Source of the DNA: Chloroflexota bacterium | Lineage (GTDB): Bacteria > Chloroflexota > Limnocylindria > P2-11E | Length of the DNA stretch: 64,000 nucleotides | Direction: 5' to 3' | Assembly (NCBI GenBank): GCA_016194865.1 | Contig: JACQAT010000015.1 | Coordinates: 1 to 64,000 of the forward strand | In this document: positions 32,901 through 40,934 of the stretch, piece after piece | How the letters are laid out: each line of letters begins with the position of its first letter | Position numbering within the stretch: position 1 is the first letter of the stretch | Notes under the pieces: generated by a model | The model's input: the letters and a program-made list of their open reading frames with translations, nothing else | Database searches by the model: none | What the model was told of the DNA's origin: nothing | Made by a program: the position numbers and the translations under genes

Positions 32901-34322
32901 ATGTCGCTGCTCAAGCGGATCGAAGGATCCCGTCCACAGAACACGCCGCCTGGCGCCGCGCCCGTCGCCCCGCCCCCCACGGAGGGCGGCCAGCAGCCAC
33001 CACCGCCACCGCCGCAGGGCCCGCTCTCGCAGACCGCGACGCCCGTCCGCGACGCCATGCGCGACGTCCGGAGCGCGCTGCAGACCAAGATCATCAACAA
33101 CCTCGACCCGCGCATCGATCTCACGGACGTGAAGGCGGTGCGCGCCAGCATCGAGGAGATGTTCAATCGCTTCCTCGAAGACGAGGCCGTCGTCATCACG
33201 CGCGTCGAGCGCCAGCGGATGCTCGATGGGATCCTCGACGAGATCCTCGGCTTCGGTCCGATCCAGCCGTTGCTCGGCGACGACACCGTCACCGAGGTGA
33301 TGGTCAACGGCCCGTATCGCGTGTACGTCGAGCGCAAGGGCAAGCTGCAGCTGTCGGACGTCACGTTCCTGAATGACGAGCACGTCATGCGCGTGATCGA
33401 GCGGATCATCGCGCCGATCGGTCGCCGCGTCGACGAATCGAAGCCCTACGAGGACGCGCGTCTGCCGGACGGCTCGCGCGTGAACATCATCATCCCGCCG
33501 CTCGCGCTCAACGGCCCCGTGGTCACGATCCGAAAGTTCCCGAAGTACCGGATCCAGGTCGCGGACTACGTGAAGTTCGGCACCGCGACCGAAGAGATGA
33601 TGGAGTTCATGCGGGCGTGCGTCGAAGCGCGGCTCAACATGTTCATCTCGGGCGGTACGGGGTCCGGCAAGACCACGCTGCTCAACATCCTCTCGAGCTT
33701 CATCCCCGAGGATGAGCGGATCATCACGATCGAGGACGCCGCGGAGCTGCGGCTCGTCCAGGACCACGTGGTCCGGCTCGAGTCGCGCGCGGCCAACATC
33801 GAGGGCAAGGGCGCGGTCACGATCATGGATCTCGTCAAGAACTCGCTCCGTATGCGCCCGGAGCGCATCGTCGTCGGTGAGATCCGCGGCGGCGAGGCGC
33901 TCTCGATGCTCCAGGCGATGAACACCGGCCACGATGGCTCGCTGTCCACGGGTCACGCGAACGCGCCCCGCGACATGCTCTCGCGTCTCGAGACGATGTG
34001 CCTCATGGCCGGCGTCGACCTTCCGGCGCGCGCCATCAAGGAGCAGATCGCGAGCGCCCTCGACGTGATCGTCCAGATCTCCCGACTCAAAGATGGATCG
34101 CGCAAGATCACGCACATCACCGAGGTCCAGGGCATGGAGGGCGACGCGATCGTTCTCCAGGACGTGTTCATCTTCGAGCAGACCGCGTTCATCGACGGAA
34201 AGGTCGTCGGCAAGCTCCGCCCGACCGGCATCCGTCCGAAGTTCAGCGAGAAGTTCGAGGCCGCCGGCATCCGCCTCCCACAGGGCGTGTTCGGCGACAT
34301 GTCGGGGATCTCGCTCCGCTAG
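32901..34322 (+). CDS. cpaF: CpaF/TadA secretion ATPase (second Tad locus)
   Basis: A 473-residue secretion ATPase. A proline-rich N-terminal stretch ([20 protein letters not shown] and PPPPPPQGP) is followed by a helical domain, then [20 protein letters not shown], Walker [10 protein letters not shown] near residue 250, [15 protein letters not shown], Walker [16 protein letters not shown] and the [19 protein letters not shown] His box. It assembles hexamers that extend and retract Flp pili. The 108-bp gap after cpaE includes a TATGCT box at 32831-32836 and the dyad GACCCA/TGGGTC (32803-32808 and 32824-32829). Confidence 0.95.
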   Translation: MSLLKRIEGSRPQNTPPGAAPVAPPPTEGGQQPPPPPPQGPLSQTATPVRDAMRDVRSALQTKIINNLDPRIDLTDVKAVRASIEEMFNRFLEDEAVVITRVERQRMLDGILDEILGFGPIQPLLGDDTVTEVMVNGPYRVYVERKGKLQLSDVTFLNDEHVMRVIERIIAPIGRRVDESKPYEDARLPDGSRVNIIIPPLALNGPVVTIRKFPKYRIQVADYVKFGTATEEMMEFMRACVEARLNMFISGGTGSGKTTLLNILSSFIPEDERIITIEDAAELRLVQDHVVRLESRAANIEGKGAVTIMDLVKNSLRMRPERIVVGEIRGGEALSMLQAMNTGHDGSLSTGHANAPRDMLSRLETMCLMAGVDLPARAIKEQIASALDVIVQISRLKDGSRKITHITEVQGMEGDAIVLQDVFIFEQTAFIDGKVVGKLRPTGIRPKFSEKFEAAGIRLPQGVFGDMSGISLR

Positions 34323-34330
34323 GCGGATCC

Positions 34331-35311
34331 ATGGAGCAATACGTGTTGCCCGGAGCGCTCGGGCTCGGCATCCTGCTCATCTTCTGGGGCTGGTCCGCGC
34401 ATCTGGGCGGCAACGAGTCGGTCGAGGCGCGCATGGCGCGCTACGCCGGCGGCGTCGAGGTGCAGAAGAAGGAGCAGACCAAGAAGAAGAAGAAGAAGAA
34501 GAGCGAAAAGAGCGCGCGCAAAGAGGTCGACCCCTTCGCGACGCTGTCAGGCGATGTCGAGGACAAGCGTCGCACGGTCAAGATCCAGCGCGATCTCGCG
34601 CGCGCGAACCTCAAGCTCCATGTGGCGGAGTACTACTACATCCGCTTCGGCGCGGCGATCGGCCTTGGACTGCTCTTGGGCGTGCTTCGCGATCCGCTCT
34701 CCGGCTTCTTCGGCGTGATCATCGGCTACATGCTGCCGCGCATCTGGGTCGGACGGCGGATCTCCGGACGTCTCGGCGCCTTCAACAAGCAGCTCCCCGA
34801 CACGATCGTGCTGCTCTCGAACTCGCTGCGCGCGGGATCGAGCTTCCTCCAATCCATCGAGCTCGTCTCGCGCGAGGGAGCTCCCCCGATCAGCGAGGAG
34901 ATGGGCCGCGTGGTCCGCGAGGTCAACCTTGGGCTGGGGATGGAGGAGGCGCTCAGCAACCTCGTCCGCCGGATCAAGAGCGAGGACCTCGACCTCATGG
35001 TGACCGCGATCAGCATCCAGCAGCAGGTCGGTGGCAATCTCGCCGAGATCCTCGACACGATCGCCTTCACCATCCGCGAGCGCGTGCGCATCAAGGGTGA
35101 GATCAGCACGCTCACCGCGCAGGGACGCATGTCCGGGTACCTCGTCGCGCTGCTGCCCGTCGGTCTGGCGTTCGTCCTCAACCTGATCAACCCGGCGTTC
35201 ATGCAGCCGCTCTTCACGCAAACGATCGGGAGGATCCTCGTCGGCGTCGGCCTCGTCTTCATGGTGATCGGCTTCTTCGCGATCCAGAAGATCACGAACA
35301 TCAAGGTGTAG
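34331..35311 (+). CDS. tadB: TadB-type inner-membrane platform protein
   Basis: A 326-residue protein from ATG 34331. A lead membrane segment (LPGALGLGILLIFWGWSAH) is followed by a poly-lysine stretch of about 25 residues (KKEQTKKKKKKKSEKSARKE), then two more membrane segments and a T2SSF domain with PDTIVLLSNSLRAGSSFLQSIELVSREG and EDLDLMVTAISIQQQVGGNLAEIL. The very basic insert is unusual and probably contacts acidic partners or phospholipids. With TadC it forms the membrane platform that connects the CpaF motor to the pilus. Confidence 0.9.
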   Translation: MEQYVLPGALGLGILLIFWGWSAHLGGNESVEARMARYAGGVEVQKKEQTKKKKKKKSEKSARKEVDPFATLSGDVEDKRRTVKIQRDLARANLKLHVAEYYYIRFGAAIGLGLLLGVLRDPLSGFFGVIIGYMLPRIWVGRRISGRLGAFNKQLPDTIVLLSNSLRAGSSFLQSIELVSREGAPPISEEMGRVVREVNLGLGMEEALSNLVRRIKSEDLDLMVTAISIQQQVGGNLAEILDTIAFTIRERVRIKGEISTLTAQGRMSGYLVALLPVGLAFVLNLINPAFMQPLFTQTIGRILVGVGLVFMVIGFFAIQKITNIKV

Positions 35312-35319
35312 GAGGCACG

Positions 35320-36237
35320 GTGGAGGCACTCGGGTTCTCGCTCCTCGCGTTCCTCGCCGTGCTGCTGATCGTCGGCTCGTTCGTGATCGGCAGCCAGCTG
35401 GATCCGGTGCAGGCGCGCCTGCAGCAGATCGCGGTGCGGCCGCGCTCGCTCGAGGAGCTCGAGCTCCAGCGCCCGCTGTCGGAGCGCCTGTTCAAGCCGA
35501 TCATCAACGGCTTCTCCCGGCTCGTCGGTCGCTTCTACCCGGCGAATACGGTCGATTCGCTTCGACTCAAGCTCAAGCGGGCCGGCATGGAGTCCACGAG
35601 CGTCGAGTTCTTCCTCGGCGTCAAGGGCTTCGCCGCGATCGTGGGGCTGTTCGCCGGCTCCGCGCTCCTCAACCTCATGACGAGCGACACGACGCCGACG
35701 ATCTTCGGCGCGATCGGCGGTCTGATCGTCGGCTTCATGGCGCCGGACTTCGTGATCGGCAGCCGGGCCGGCGGCCGCAACACGAAGGTGCTGGAAGCGC
35801 TGCCGGACGCGCTCGACCTGCTGACCATCTCCGTCGAGGCCGGCCTCGGCTTCGACGCGGCGATCGTGAAGGTCACGGAGAAGCTGAAGGGGCCGCTGTC
35901 AGATGAGTTCAAGCGCGCGGCCCAGGAGCAGCGCGTCGGCAAGTCGCGTCAGGAGACCTTGCGCGGCATCGGCGAGCGCGTCGACGTGAAGGAGCTCCAG
36001 AACTTCATCTCGGCCATCATCCAGGCCGACCAGCTCGGCGTGTCGATGTCGAAGGTGCTGCGCATCCAGTCGGAGCAGCTGCGCGGCGCGCGCCGCCAGC
36101 GCGCCGAGGAGAAGGCGGCGCGTGCCCCCATCCTCATCATGCTGCCGACCATCGGCTGCATCTTCCCGTCGCTGTTCATCGTGATCCTCGCGCCCGCGGC
36201 GCTCAGCGCGATGGCCTCCTGCAGCGGCGGCGTCTGA
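35320..36237 (+). CDS. tadC: TadC-type inner-membrane platform protein
   Basis: A 305-residue protein starting with GTG 35320. Membrane segments near the N-terminus (GFSLLAFLAVLLIVGSFVIG) and a T2SSF domain with ALPDALDLLTISVEAGLGFD, ELQNFISAIIQADQLGVSMS and the terminal RAPILIMLPTIGCIFPSLFIVIL. A near-identical end motif occurs in the TadC parts elsewhere in this window. It completes the second Tad locus. Its stop overlaps the CTG of the DUF192 gene. Confidence 0.9.
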   Translation: MEALGFSLLAFLAVLLIVGSFVIGSQLDPVQARLQQIAVRPRSLEELELQRPLSERLFKPIINGFSRLVGRFYPANTVDSLRLKLKRAGMESTSVEFFLGVKGFAAIVGLFAGSALLNLMTSDTTPTIFGAIGGLIVGFMAPDFVIGSRAGGRNTKVLEALPDALDLLTISVEAGLGFDAAIVKVTEKLKGPLSDEFKRAAQEQRVGKSRQETLRGIGERVDVKELQNFISAIIQADQLGVSMSKVLRIQSEQLRGARRQRAEEKAARAPILIMLPTIGCIFPSLFIVILAPAALSAMASCSGGV

Positions 36238-36578
36238 GAGCGCGGAACGCCACGCGGGGGACGATCCTCGCGAGCGAGTGCCGCGTCGCCGACAGCTTCC
36301 TCTCGCGCGGTCTGGGTCTGATCCCGCGTTCGTCCCTGCGTGACGGTGAGGGCCTGCTCATCACGCGGACGTCGACCATCACGATGTTCTTCATGCGCTT
36401 CGCCATCGACGCGGTGTTCCTCACGAAGGACGGTCATGTCACGCGGATCGCTCCCCGGCTCCGGCCATGGTCGCCCGTCGCCGGTGCCCGCGGGGCCGCA
36501 TCGGTGCTCGAGCTGCCGCCCGGTACGGCCGCGCGGACGGCGACGCAAGTGGGGGACGACATCACTCTCGAAGCCTAG
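36234..36578 (+). CDS. DUF192 family protein (CTG start)
   Basis: The frame opens with CTG 36234, which overlaps the tadC stop as CTGA, and gives LRARNATRGTILASECRVAD, then SFLSRGLGLIPRSSLRDGEG, MFFMRFAIDAVFLTKDGHVT and an ending of ELPPGTAARTATQVGDDITL: all typical of DUF192, whose MFFMRFPID motif and the LELPAGT segment are well conserved. The next available ATG at 36384 would remove a third of the domain. DUF192 proteins are often found beside Tad loci; function unknown. About 114 residues. Confidence 0.8.
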   Translation: MRARNATRGTILASECRVADSFLSRGLGLIPRSSLRDGEGLLITRTSTITMFFMRFAIDAVFLTKDGHVTRIAPRLRPWSPVAGARGAASVLELPPGTAARTATQVGDDITLEA

Positions 36579-36755
36579 TGTCGCGTCCCGGCAGTCATGC
36601 GCATCTCCATCGGCCCGGCACCGCCGATGCCCGCGTCGCCTTCGTCCGCGCGCTCGGTCATGCACCTGCGGGTGCACTCCCTCGCGTGCTCCTCGGCTCC
36701 TTGGCCTCGGCGGCCCGGGCCGCGGATCTGCGCACGCCTGCCGGGACGCGACACT
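36577..36755. repeat. 179-bp element with perfect 18-bp terminal inverted repeats
   Basis: AGTGTCGCGTCCCGGCAG (36577-36594) recurs in reverse complement at 36738-36755, with partial complementarity continuing inward for about 14 more bases. The left arm overlaps the TAG stop of the DUF192 gene and the right arm ends one base before the GTG of comF, so the whole intergenic region is this element. Inside are further small hairpins, including TGCACC and GGGTGCA around 36661-36676. It has the size and layout of a MITE, although no target-site duplication is obvious; the alternative is one very large RNA hairpin. Confidence 0.6.
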
Positions 36756-36756
36756 C

Positions 36757-37383
36757 GTGACCCTGCTCGGCGTGACCCGCGACCTGCTCATCCCGGCGCG
36801 GTGCGCCGGCTGTCGGGCACCCGGCGCCTGGCTCTGCACGCGCTGCCGCGACGAATGCGAGCCCGCGGTCGTGCGCCCGGCCCCGGGTCTCGTCGTGCGT
36901 GGGGCCGGCGCGTACGGAGGGGCGCTGCGCGACGCGATCCACCGCTTCAAGTACGGAGCGGAGCCCGGGCTCGCGCACGAGCTCGGCGGGCTGCTGGCGG
37001 ACCAGGTGGCGCGCGATCTCGCGACCGGCGCGGTCATCGACGCGCTCGTGCCTGTACCGCTGCACCCCGGCAAGCGTCTGGCGCGCGGCTACGACCAGGC
37101 CGCAATGCTCGCCGAGGTCGCCAGTGTGACGACGGGCGTCGCGTTCCGGCCCGCACTCCATCGGATCGCGAGCGGCCCCGCGCAGGTCGAGCTCGGACGT
37201 GAGGCGCGTGCCGGCAACGTGCGCGGGGCGTTCGTGAGCGAGGCCGCATCGCTGCGCGGGCTCCGTGTGGCGCTCGTCGACGATGTCGCGACCACGTGCG
37301 CCACGCTGCTCGCCTGTGCCCGCGCCTGTCGTGTCGCGGGCGCACGCGCGGTCCGCGCCTACGTGCTCGCGCTGGACGAATAG
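36757..37383 (+). CDS. ComF family phosphoribosyltransferase-like protein
   Basis: A 208-residue protein from GTG 36757. A CxxC zinc ribbon near the N-terminus (CAGCRAPGAWLCTRCRDEC) is followed by the phosphoribosyl-diphosphate site: VALVDDVATTCATLLACARA, and earlier PVPLHPGKRLARGYDQAAML. In naturally competent bacteria ComF supports DNA uptake. The start is immediately downstream of a 179-bp inverted-repeat element, which may have supplied the current leader. Confidence 0.85.
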   Translation: MTLLGVTRDLLIPARCAGCRAPGAWLCTRCRDECEPAVVRPAPGLVVRGAGAYGGALRDAIHRFKYGAEPGLAHELGGLLADQVARDLATGAVIDALVPVPLHPGKRLARGYDQAAMLAEVASVTTGVAFRPALHRIASGPAQVELGREARAGNVRGAFVSEAASLRGLRVALVDDVATTCATLLACARACRVAGARAVRAYVLALDE

Positions 37384-37400
37384 CCCGTACTGTCCTGCCC

Positions 37401-38795
37401 GTGCGCTGGCTCGTCCGCGGCCTGCTCCTCCTCTCGCTCGCGTTCGCGAACCTCAACGACATCTGGTCGCCGGACGTCGTCCCGAACGCGCTCTTCGCCT
37501 GGACCGTGCTGCGGCAGGGCAACGTCGACTACGACGAGTTCACCGGTCCGAGCGGCTCCGGGCTCCTCGATCGCGAGGCGTACTTCTTCCGCGCCTGCGG
37601 CCGCAGCACGGCGACGGAGCAGCCGAAGGCCGTGCGCAGCGTCGGCGGACCGCCGGCCGCGGGTCCGAACGATCACGTGTGCTCCGTGTTCCCGCCCGGC
37701 ATGGCCATCGTGGCGTTGCCGTTCTTCGCGCCGGTGGTGCTGAGCGGCGCCTCCCCGGTCGACGTTGCGTTGCTCGTTCGCGTCGGACACCTGGTCGCCG
37801 CGGTCGTCGAGACCATCGCGGCGCTCCTGCTGTGGTCCGTGTTCCGTCGTTTCACCACCGCCCGCTGGTCGCTCGCGCTCGTGCTGCTGTACGTGCTCGC
37901 GACGAGCGTGCGCACCGTGGCCGCGCAGGCGCTATGGCAGCACGCCGGCGTCCATCTCGCGCTCGCGGTCGCGCTCTGGCTCGTGCTCGAGGAGCGCCTG
38001 ATCTCGTTGCGGCGCGAGCTGCTCGCCGGCCTCGCGCTTGGCCTCGGCGGCGTCGTCCGTCAGACCACCGTCATCGCATCCGCGGGTCTCGTGCTGGGCC
38101 GACCCCGGGCGTCGCTGGCGGTCGCCGCCGGCACCGTCGTCGGCCTGCTGCCGCTCCTGGCCTACGACGCGATCGCGTTCGGCGATGCGCTGGAGCATGG
38201 CTACGGCACGAAGCCGTTCGACACACCGCTCTGGACCGGGCTGTACGGCCTGCTGCTGTCGCCCAGCCGCGGCATGCTCGTCTACATGCCGTACCTCGTC
38301 GCCGCGCTCGTCGCCCTCGTGCTCGCGTGGCGCCGCGCGGGCCACGTCGCGCGGCGGCTGCGCGGGCTGTCGCTCGCGTGGCTCGCGACGCTGCTGCTGT
38401 ACGCGACGTACGCGGAGTGGTGGGGTGGGCGCGTCTTCGGAGCGCGCTTCCTCGACGACCTCGCGCCGGTGCTGTTCGCCGCGCTCGCGTGGGGGATCGG
38501 ATCCGGCTTGCTCGCGCGACCCCCATCCCGCGCGCTGTTCTGGATCGGCGCCGCATGGTCGCTCCTGCTCTTCCAGGTCGCCGCGTTCGTCTACGACCAG
38601 CGCTGGGACACGGAGCCCGTGAACGTGAACTTCGCGCCCGCGCGGCTGCTCGATTGGGCCGACCCGCAGTGGCTGTCCGTCCTGGGCGACGTCCCGCGCT
38701 ACGGCGCGCGCGTCGTGGCGGCGGCCGCGCTCACGCTGCTCATCGTGGCGCTCCTGATCCGCATCGAGACGAAGACAGTGAGACCATCGACCTAG
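37401..38795 (+). CDS. Multi-pass membrane protein, glycosyltransferase-like (GT-C fold)
   Basis: A 464-residue protein from GTG 37401. About ten membrane segments. An early loop has the acidic pair after the first helix (ANLNDIWSPDVVPNALFAWT), and LLSPSRGMLVYMPYLVAALVALVLAW and YAEWWGGRVFGARFLDDLAP, which recall the lumenal/periplasmic motifs of GT-C glycosyltransferases and related polyprenol-dependent enzymes. Substrate unknown. Its stop shares the TAGTG overlap with the next gene. Confidence 0.55.
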   Translation: MRWLVRGLLLLSLAFANLNDIWSPDVVPNALFAWTVLRQGNVDYDEFTGPSGSGLLDREAYFFRACGRSTATEQPKAVRSVGGPPAAGPNDHVCSVFPPGMAIVALPFFAPVVLSGASPVDVALLVRVGHLVAAVVETIAALLLWSVFRRFTTARWSLALVLLYVLATSVRTVAAQALWQHAGVHLALAVALWLVLEERLISLRRELLAGLALGLGGVVRQTTVIASAGLVLGRPRASLAVAAGTVVGLLPLLAYDAIAFGDALEHGYGTKPFDTPLWTGLYGLLLSPSRGMLVYMPYLVAALVALVLAWRRAGHVARRLRGLSLAWLATLLLYATYAEWWGGRVFGARFLDDLAPVLFAALAWGIGSGLLARPPSRALFWIGAAWSLLLFQVAAFVYDQRWDTEPVNVNFAPARLLDWADPQWLSVLGDVPRYGARVVAAAALTLLIVALLIRIETKTVRPST

Positions 38796-39904
38796 TGTCA
38801 CCAGTGACGACCGCGTTCGTGATGTTCTTCGGAAGAGGCGGCGGCTCCGAGGTCGAAGAGCGGCTCGATGCCGTGCGCATCGCGATCGGCTCGAGCGTGC
38901 TGAAGCGCGCCGCGCGTGCCGGCTTCACACCGCTCGTCGCGGTGACGGCGGACGCGAGCGCGACGCAGGCCTTCCGCGACAGCGGCGCCACGACCGTCAC
39001 GCCCGAGCGCGGGACGTTCCACTTCGGGACCGAGCTCAAGCGCGTCGCCGGGCGGTTCGGCGTCGAGCGGATGTGCGCCATGGGCGCGGGCGCGGGCGCG
39101 CTGCTCACCGAGGACGACCTGCTGGGCATCCGGCGCGATCTCGAGGGCAGCGAGGCGCTCGTGCTCTCGAACAACTACTACAGCGCGGACCTCGTCGCGT
39201 TCACGCCCGCGAGCGCGCTCGACGCGATCGCGCTGCCCGCGACCGACAACCCGCTTCCGCGCCTGCTCCACCAGCAGGGCGGACTGCCGACGCGCCAGCT
39301 CACGCGCTCTGCGGCGACGCTGCTCGACGTCGACACGCCCGCCGACGCGACCGTGCTGGTGCGCCATCCCAGCTGCCCCGGTGATCTGCGCGGCATCCCG
39401 ACGTGGGAGGCCGAGCTCGGCGCGCGGATCGACGCGCTCATGCGTCTGGTGACGACCCCCGACAAGGAGCTGCTCGTCGCGGGCCGCGTCGGCGCGCCGG
39501 TGTGGACCTTCCTCGAGACGCAGACGGCCTGTCGTGTACGGATGCTTGCCGAGGAGCGCGGCATGCAGGCCGCCGGCCGCGACGCGAGAGGCGAGGCTCG
39601 CACCGCGCTCGGCTTCCTCTACGCGGAGGTCGGACCGGAGCGGTTCTTCGAGCGCATGGGCGAGCTCGGCGATGGGATGCTCTTCGACTCGCGCGTCCTG
39701 TTCGCGCATCTCGGGTGGCATCCCGGTCCCGCGGATCGCTTCGCCTCGGATCTGTTCTCACATGAGACGATCGCTCACGCCGACGTGCGCGCGTTCACGA
39801 AGAGCGCGGCGACCGCAGGCATCCCGCTGCTGCTCGGCGGCCAGACGCTCGTCTCCGGCGTGCTCTGGACGATGGTCGAGGCCGCGTGGGTGGGTCACCC
39901 ATAG
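38795..39904 (+). CDS. MobA-like NTP-transferase family protein of unknown substrate
   Basis: A 369-residue protein from GTG 38795. The N-terminus MFFGRGGGSEVEERLDAVRI with SSVLKRAARAGFTPLVAVTAD resembles the nucleotidyltransferase strand (G-x-G-S-x-x-x-x) of CofC/MobA-like proteins, followed by ALVLSNNYYSADLVAFTPAS and DNPLPRLLHQQGGL. The second half (PTWEAELGARIDALMRL onward, then a region ending LLGGQTLVSGVLWTM) is not recognised. It is the first of a pair with a PHP-type phosphatase, overlapping by 19 bp, so the two may act on the same compound. Confidence 0.55.
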   Translation: MSPVTTAFVMFFGRGGGSEVEERLDAVRIAIGSSVLKRAARAGFTPLVAVTADASATQAFRDSGATTVTPERGTFHFGTELKRVAGRFGVERMCAMGAGAGALLTEDDLLGIRRDLEGSEALVLSNNYYSADLVAFTPASALDAIALPATDNPLPRLLHQQGGLPTRQLTRSAATLLDVDTPADATVLVRHPSCPGDLRGIPTWEAELGARIDALMRLVTTPDKELLVAGRVGAPVWTFLETQTACRVRMLAEERGMQAAGRDARGEARTALGFLYAEVGPERFFERMGELGDGMLFDSRVLFAHLGWHPGPADRFASDLFSHETIAHADVRAFTKSAATAGIPLLLGGQTLVSGVLWTMVEAAWVGHP

Positions 39905-40671
39905 CCGAGCTGCGCCTCTTCGACCACCACATCCACACGCGGGTCTCGGACGGCACCGTCTCGCTCGCGGATCGCGCGAAGACGGTCGCGGTCCGGCCGC
40001 ACGGCGTCTCCGATCACTACCCCTTTCGTGACCACCTGCGCGGCGATGACGACGTGCTGCGCTACATCGACGACGCGGCGAAGCTTGGCCTGCGCGTCGG
40101 CCTGGAGTACGACCTGGGCATCGCACCGCCGCTCCTGCCGAGCACGAAGCGCGCGCTGCACTACCTCATCGGCTCGGTGCACCAGGTCGAGCGGGACGGG
40201 AAGCGGATCGGCTACGACGTCGCGGGCGCGTTCCTGAAGGGACGGACCGGTCCGGTGTACTCAGAGCGTGACCGGTTCGGCGACCCGGACACGGCGCGCC
40301 ACATCCTCGAGCGCCACCTCGACCTTGTGCGCGAGGGGATCGAGGAGATCGGGATCGACATCGTCGGCCATCCGACGTTCACGCCCCTCGCCGCGCTCGG
40401 CGACCCGGAGGCCGCGTATCCCGTGGACTGGCAGGAGCGCTTCATCGAGCTGTGTGTCCGGTCGGATGTCGCGATCGAGGTGAACGAGGCCTATGGCGTG
40501 CCGCACCGCGCGTTCCTCATTCGTGCCCGCGAGCGCGGCGCCCGCTTCTCGGTGGGGTCCGACACGCACTTCGAGCTCAAGCCGCTGGATCGGACGGCGC
40601 GGATGATCGACGAGGCGGGGCTGTCGCACGATCGCTTCCTCGACGGCCGTCGCGTGCGGAGCTTCGCCTAG
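39886..40671 (+). CDS. PHP-domain phosphoesterase
   Basis: A 261-residue PHP-family protein from GTG 39886. The N-terminal metal-binding HxH is in DHHIHTRVSDGTVSL, a His at DHYPFRDH, and the terminal GSDTHFELKPLD with the D-x-H pair. PHP proteins include histidinol phosphatases and polymerase-associated phosphoesterases. Metal ligands appear complete. It overlaps the MobA-like gene and ends 7 bp before the end of a convergent small membrane protein gene. Confidence 0.75.
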   Translation: MGGSPIAELRLFDHHIHTRVSDGTVSLADRAKTVAVRPHGVSDHYPFRDHLRGDDDVLRYIDDAAKLGLRVGLEYDLGIAPPLLPSTKRALHYLIGSVHQVERDGKRIGYDVAGAFLKGRTGPVYSERDRFGDPDTARHILERHLDLVREGIEEIGIDIVGHPTFTPLAALGDPEAAYPVDWQERFIELCVRSDVAIEVNEAYGVPHRAFLIRARERGARFSVGSDTHFELKPLDRTARMIDEAGLSHDRFLDGRRVRSFA

Positions 40672-40678
40672 CTCGGAC

Positions 40679-40852
40679 CTAGCTCGGGACGCGATCCTCG
40701 GCAAGCAGCTCGTACACCAGCGCGATGATGGCGAGCAGCAGCAACAGGTGGAGGGCGTTGCCGCCGAAATTGATCGCCAGGCCCATGAACCACACGGCCA
40801 CCGCGACCCAGCCGATCGTCCAACGAAGCCGATGGGCGGCGCTCACGCTCAT
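40679..40852 (-). CDS. Small lmo0937-like membrane protein
   Basis: A 57-residue protein from ATG 40852. MSVSAAHRLRWTIGWVAVAV, then WFMGLAINFGGNALHLLLLL and AIIALVYELLAEDRVPS. Two hydrophobic segments with a W-x-x-G turn and H-L-L-L-x-x-A-I-I-x-L-V motif agree with the lmo0937/DUF5670 small proteins, which are widespread and of unknown function. The ATG sits in the region that also holds the prs promoter. Confidence 0.65.
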   Translation of the reverse strand: MSVSAAHRLRWTIGWVAVAVWFMGLAINFGGNALHLLLLLAIIALVYELLAEDRVPS

Positions 40853-40883
40853 GGGGCCCTCATGAGAGCGAGACTACCGCCGG

Positions 40884-40889
40884 TATACT
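40884..40889 (+). promoter_or_regulatory. -10 box before prs
   Basis: TATACT, 46 bp before the GTG at 40935, preceded by CCGG. A GCAGGGGAG ribosome site stands before the GTG. No clear -35 box; lies between divergent genes. Confidence 0.45.
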
Positions 40890-40934
40890 TCGTGTGCAGG
40901 GACCGCTCTGCGAAACACGCGCAGGGGAGTAGCC

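Noticed and set aside
36467-36760. A 97-codon frame running through the inverted-repeat element
   Set aside because: Starts inside DUF192 in another frame and consists mainly of the repeat element; no protein similarity.
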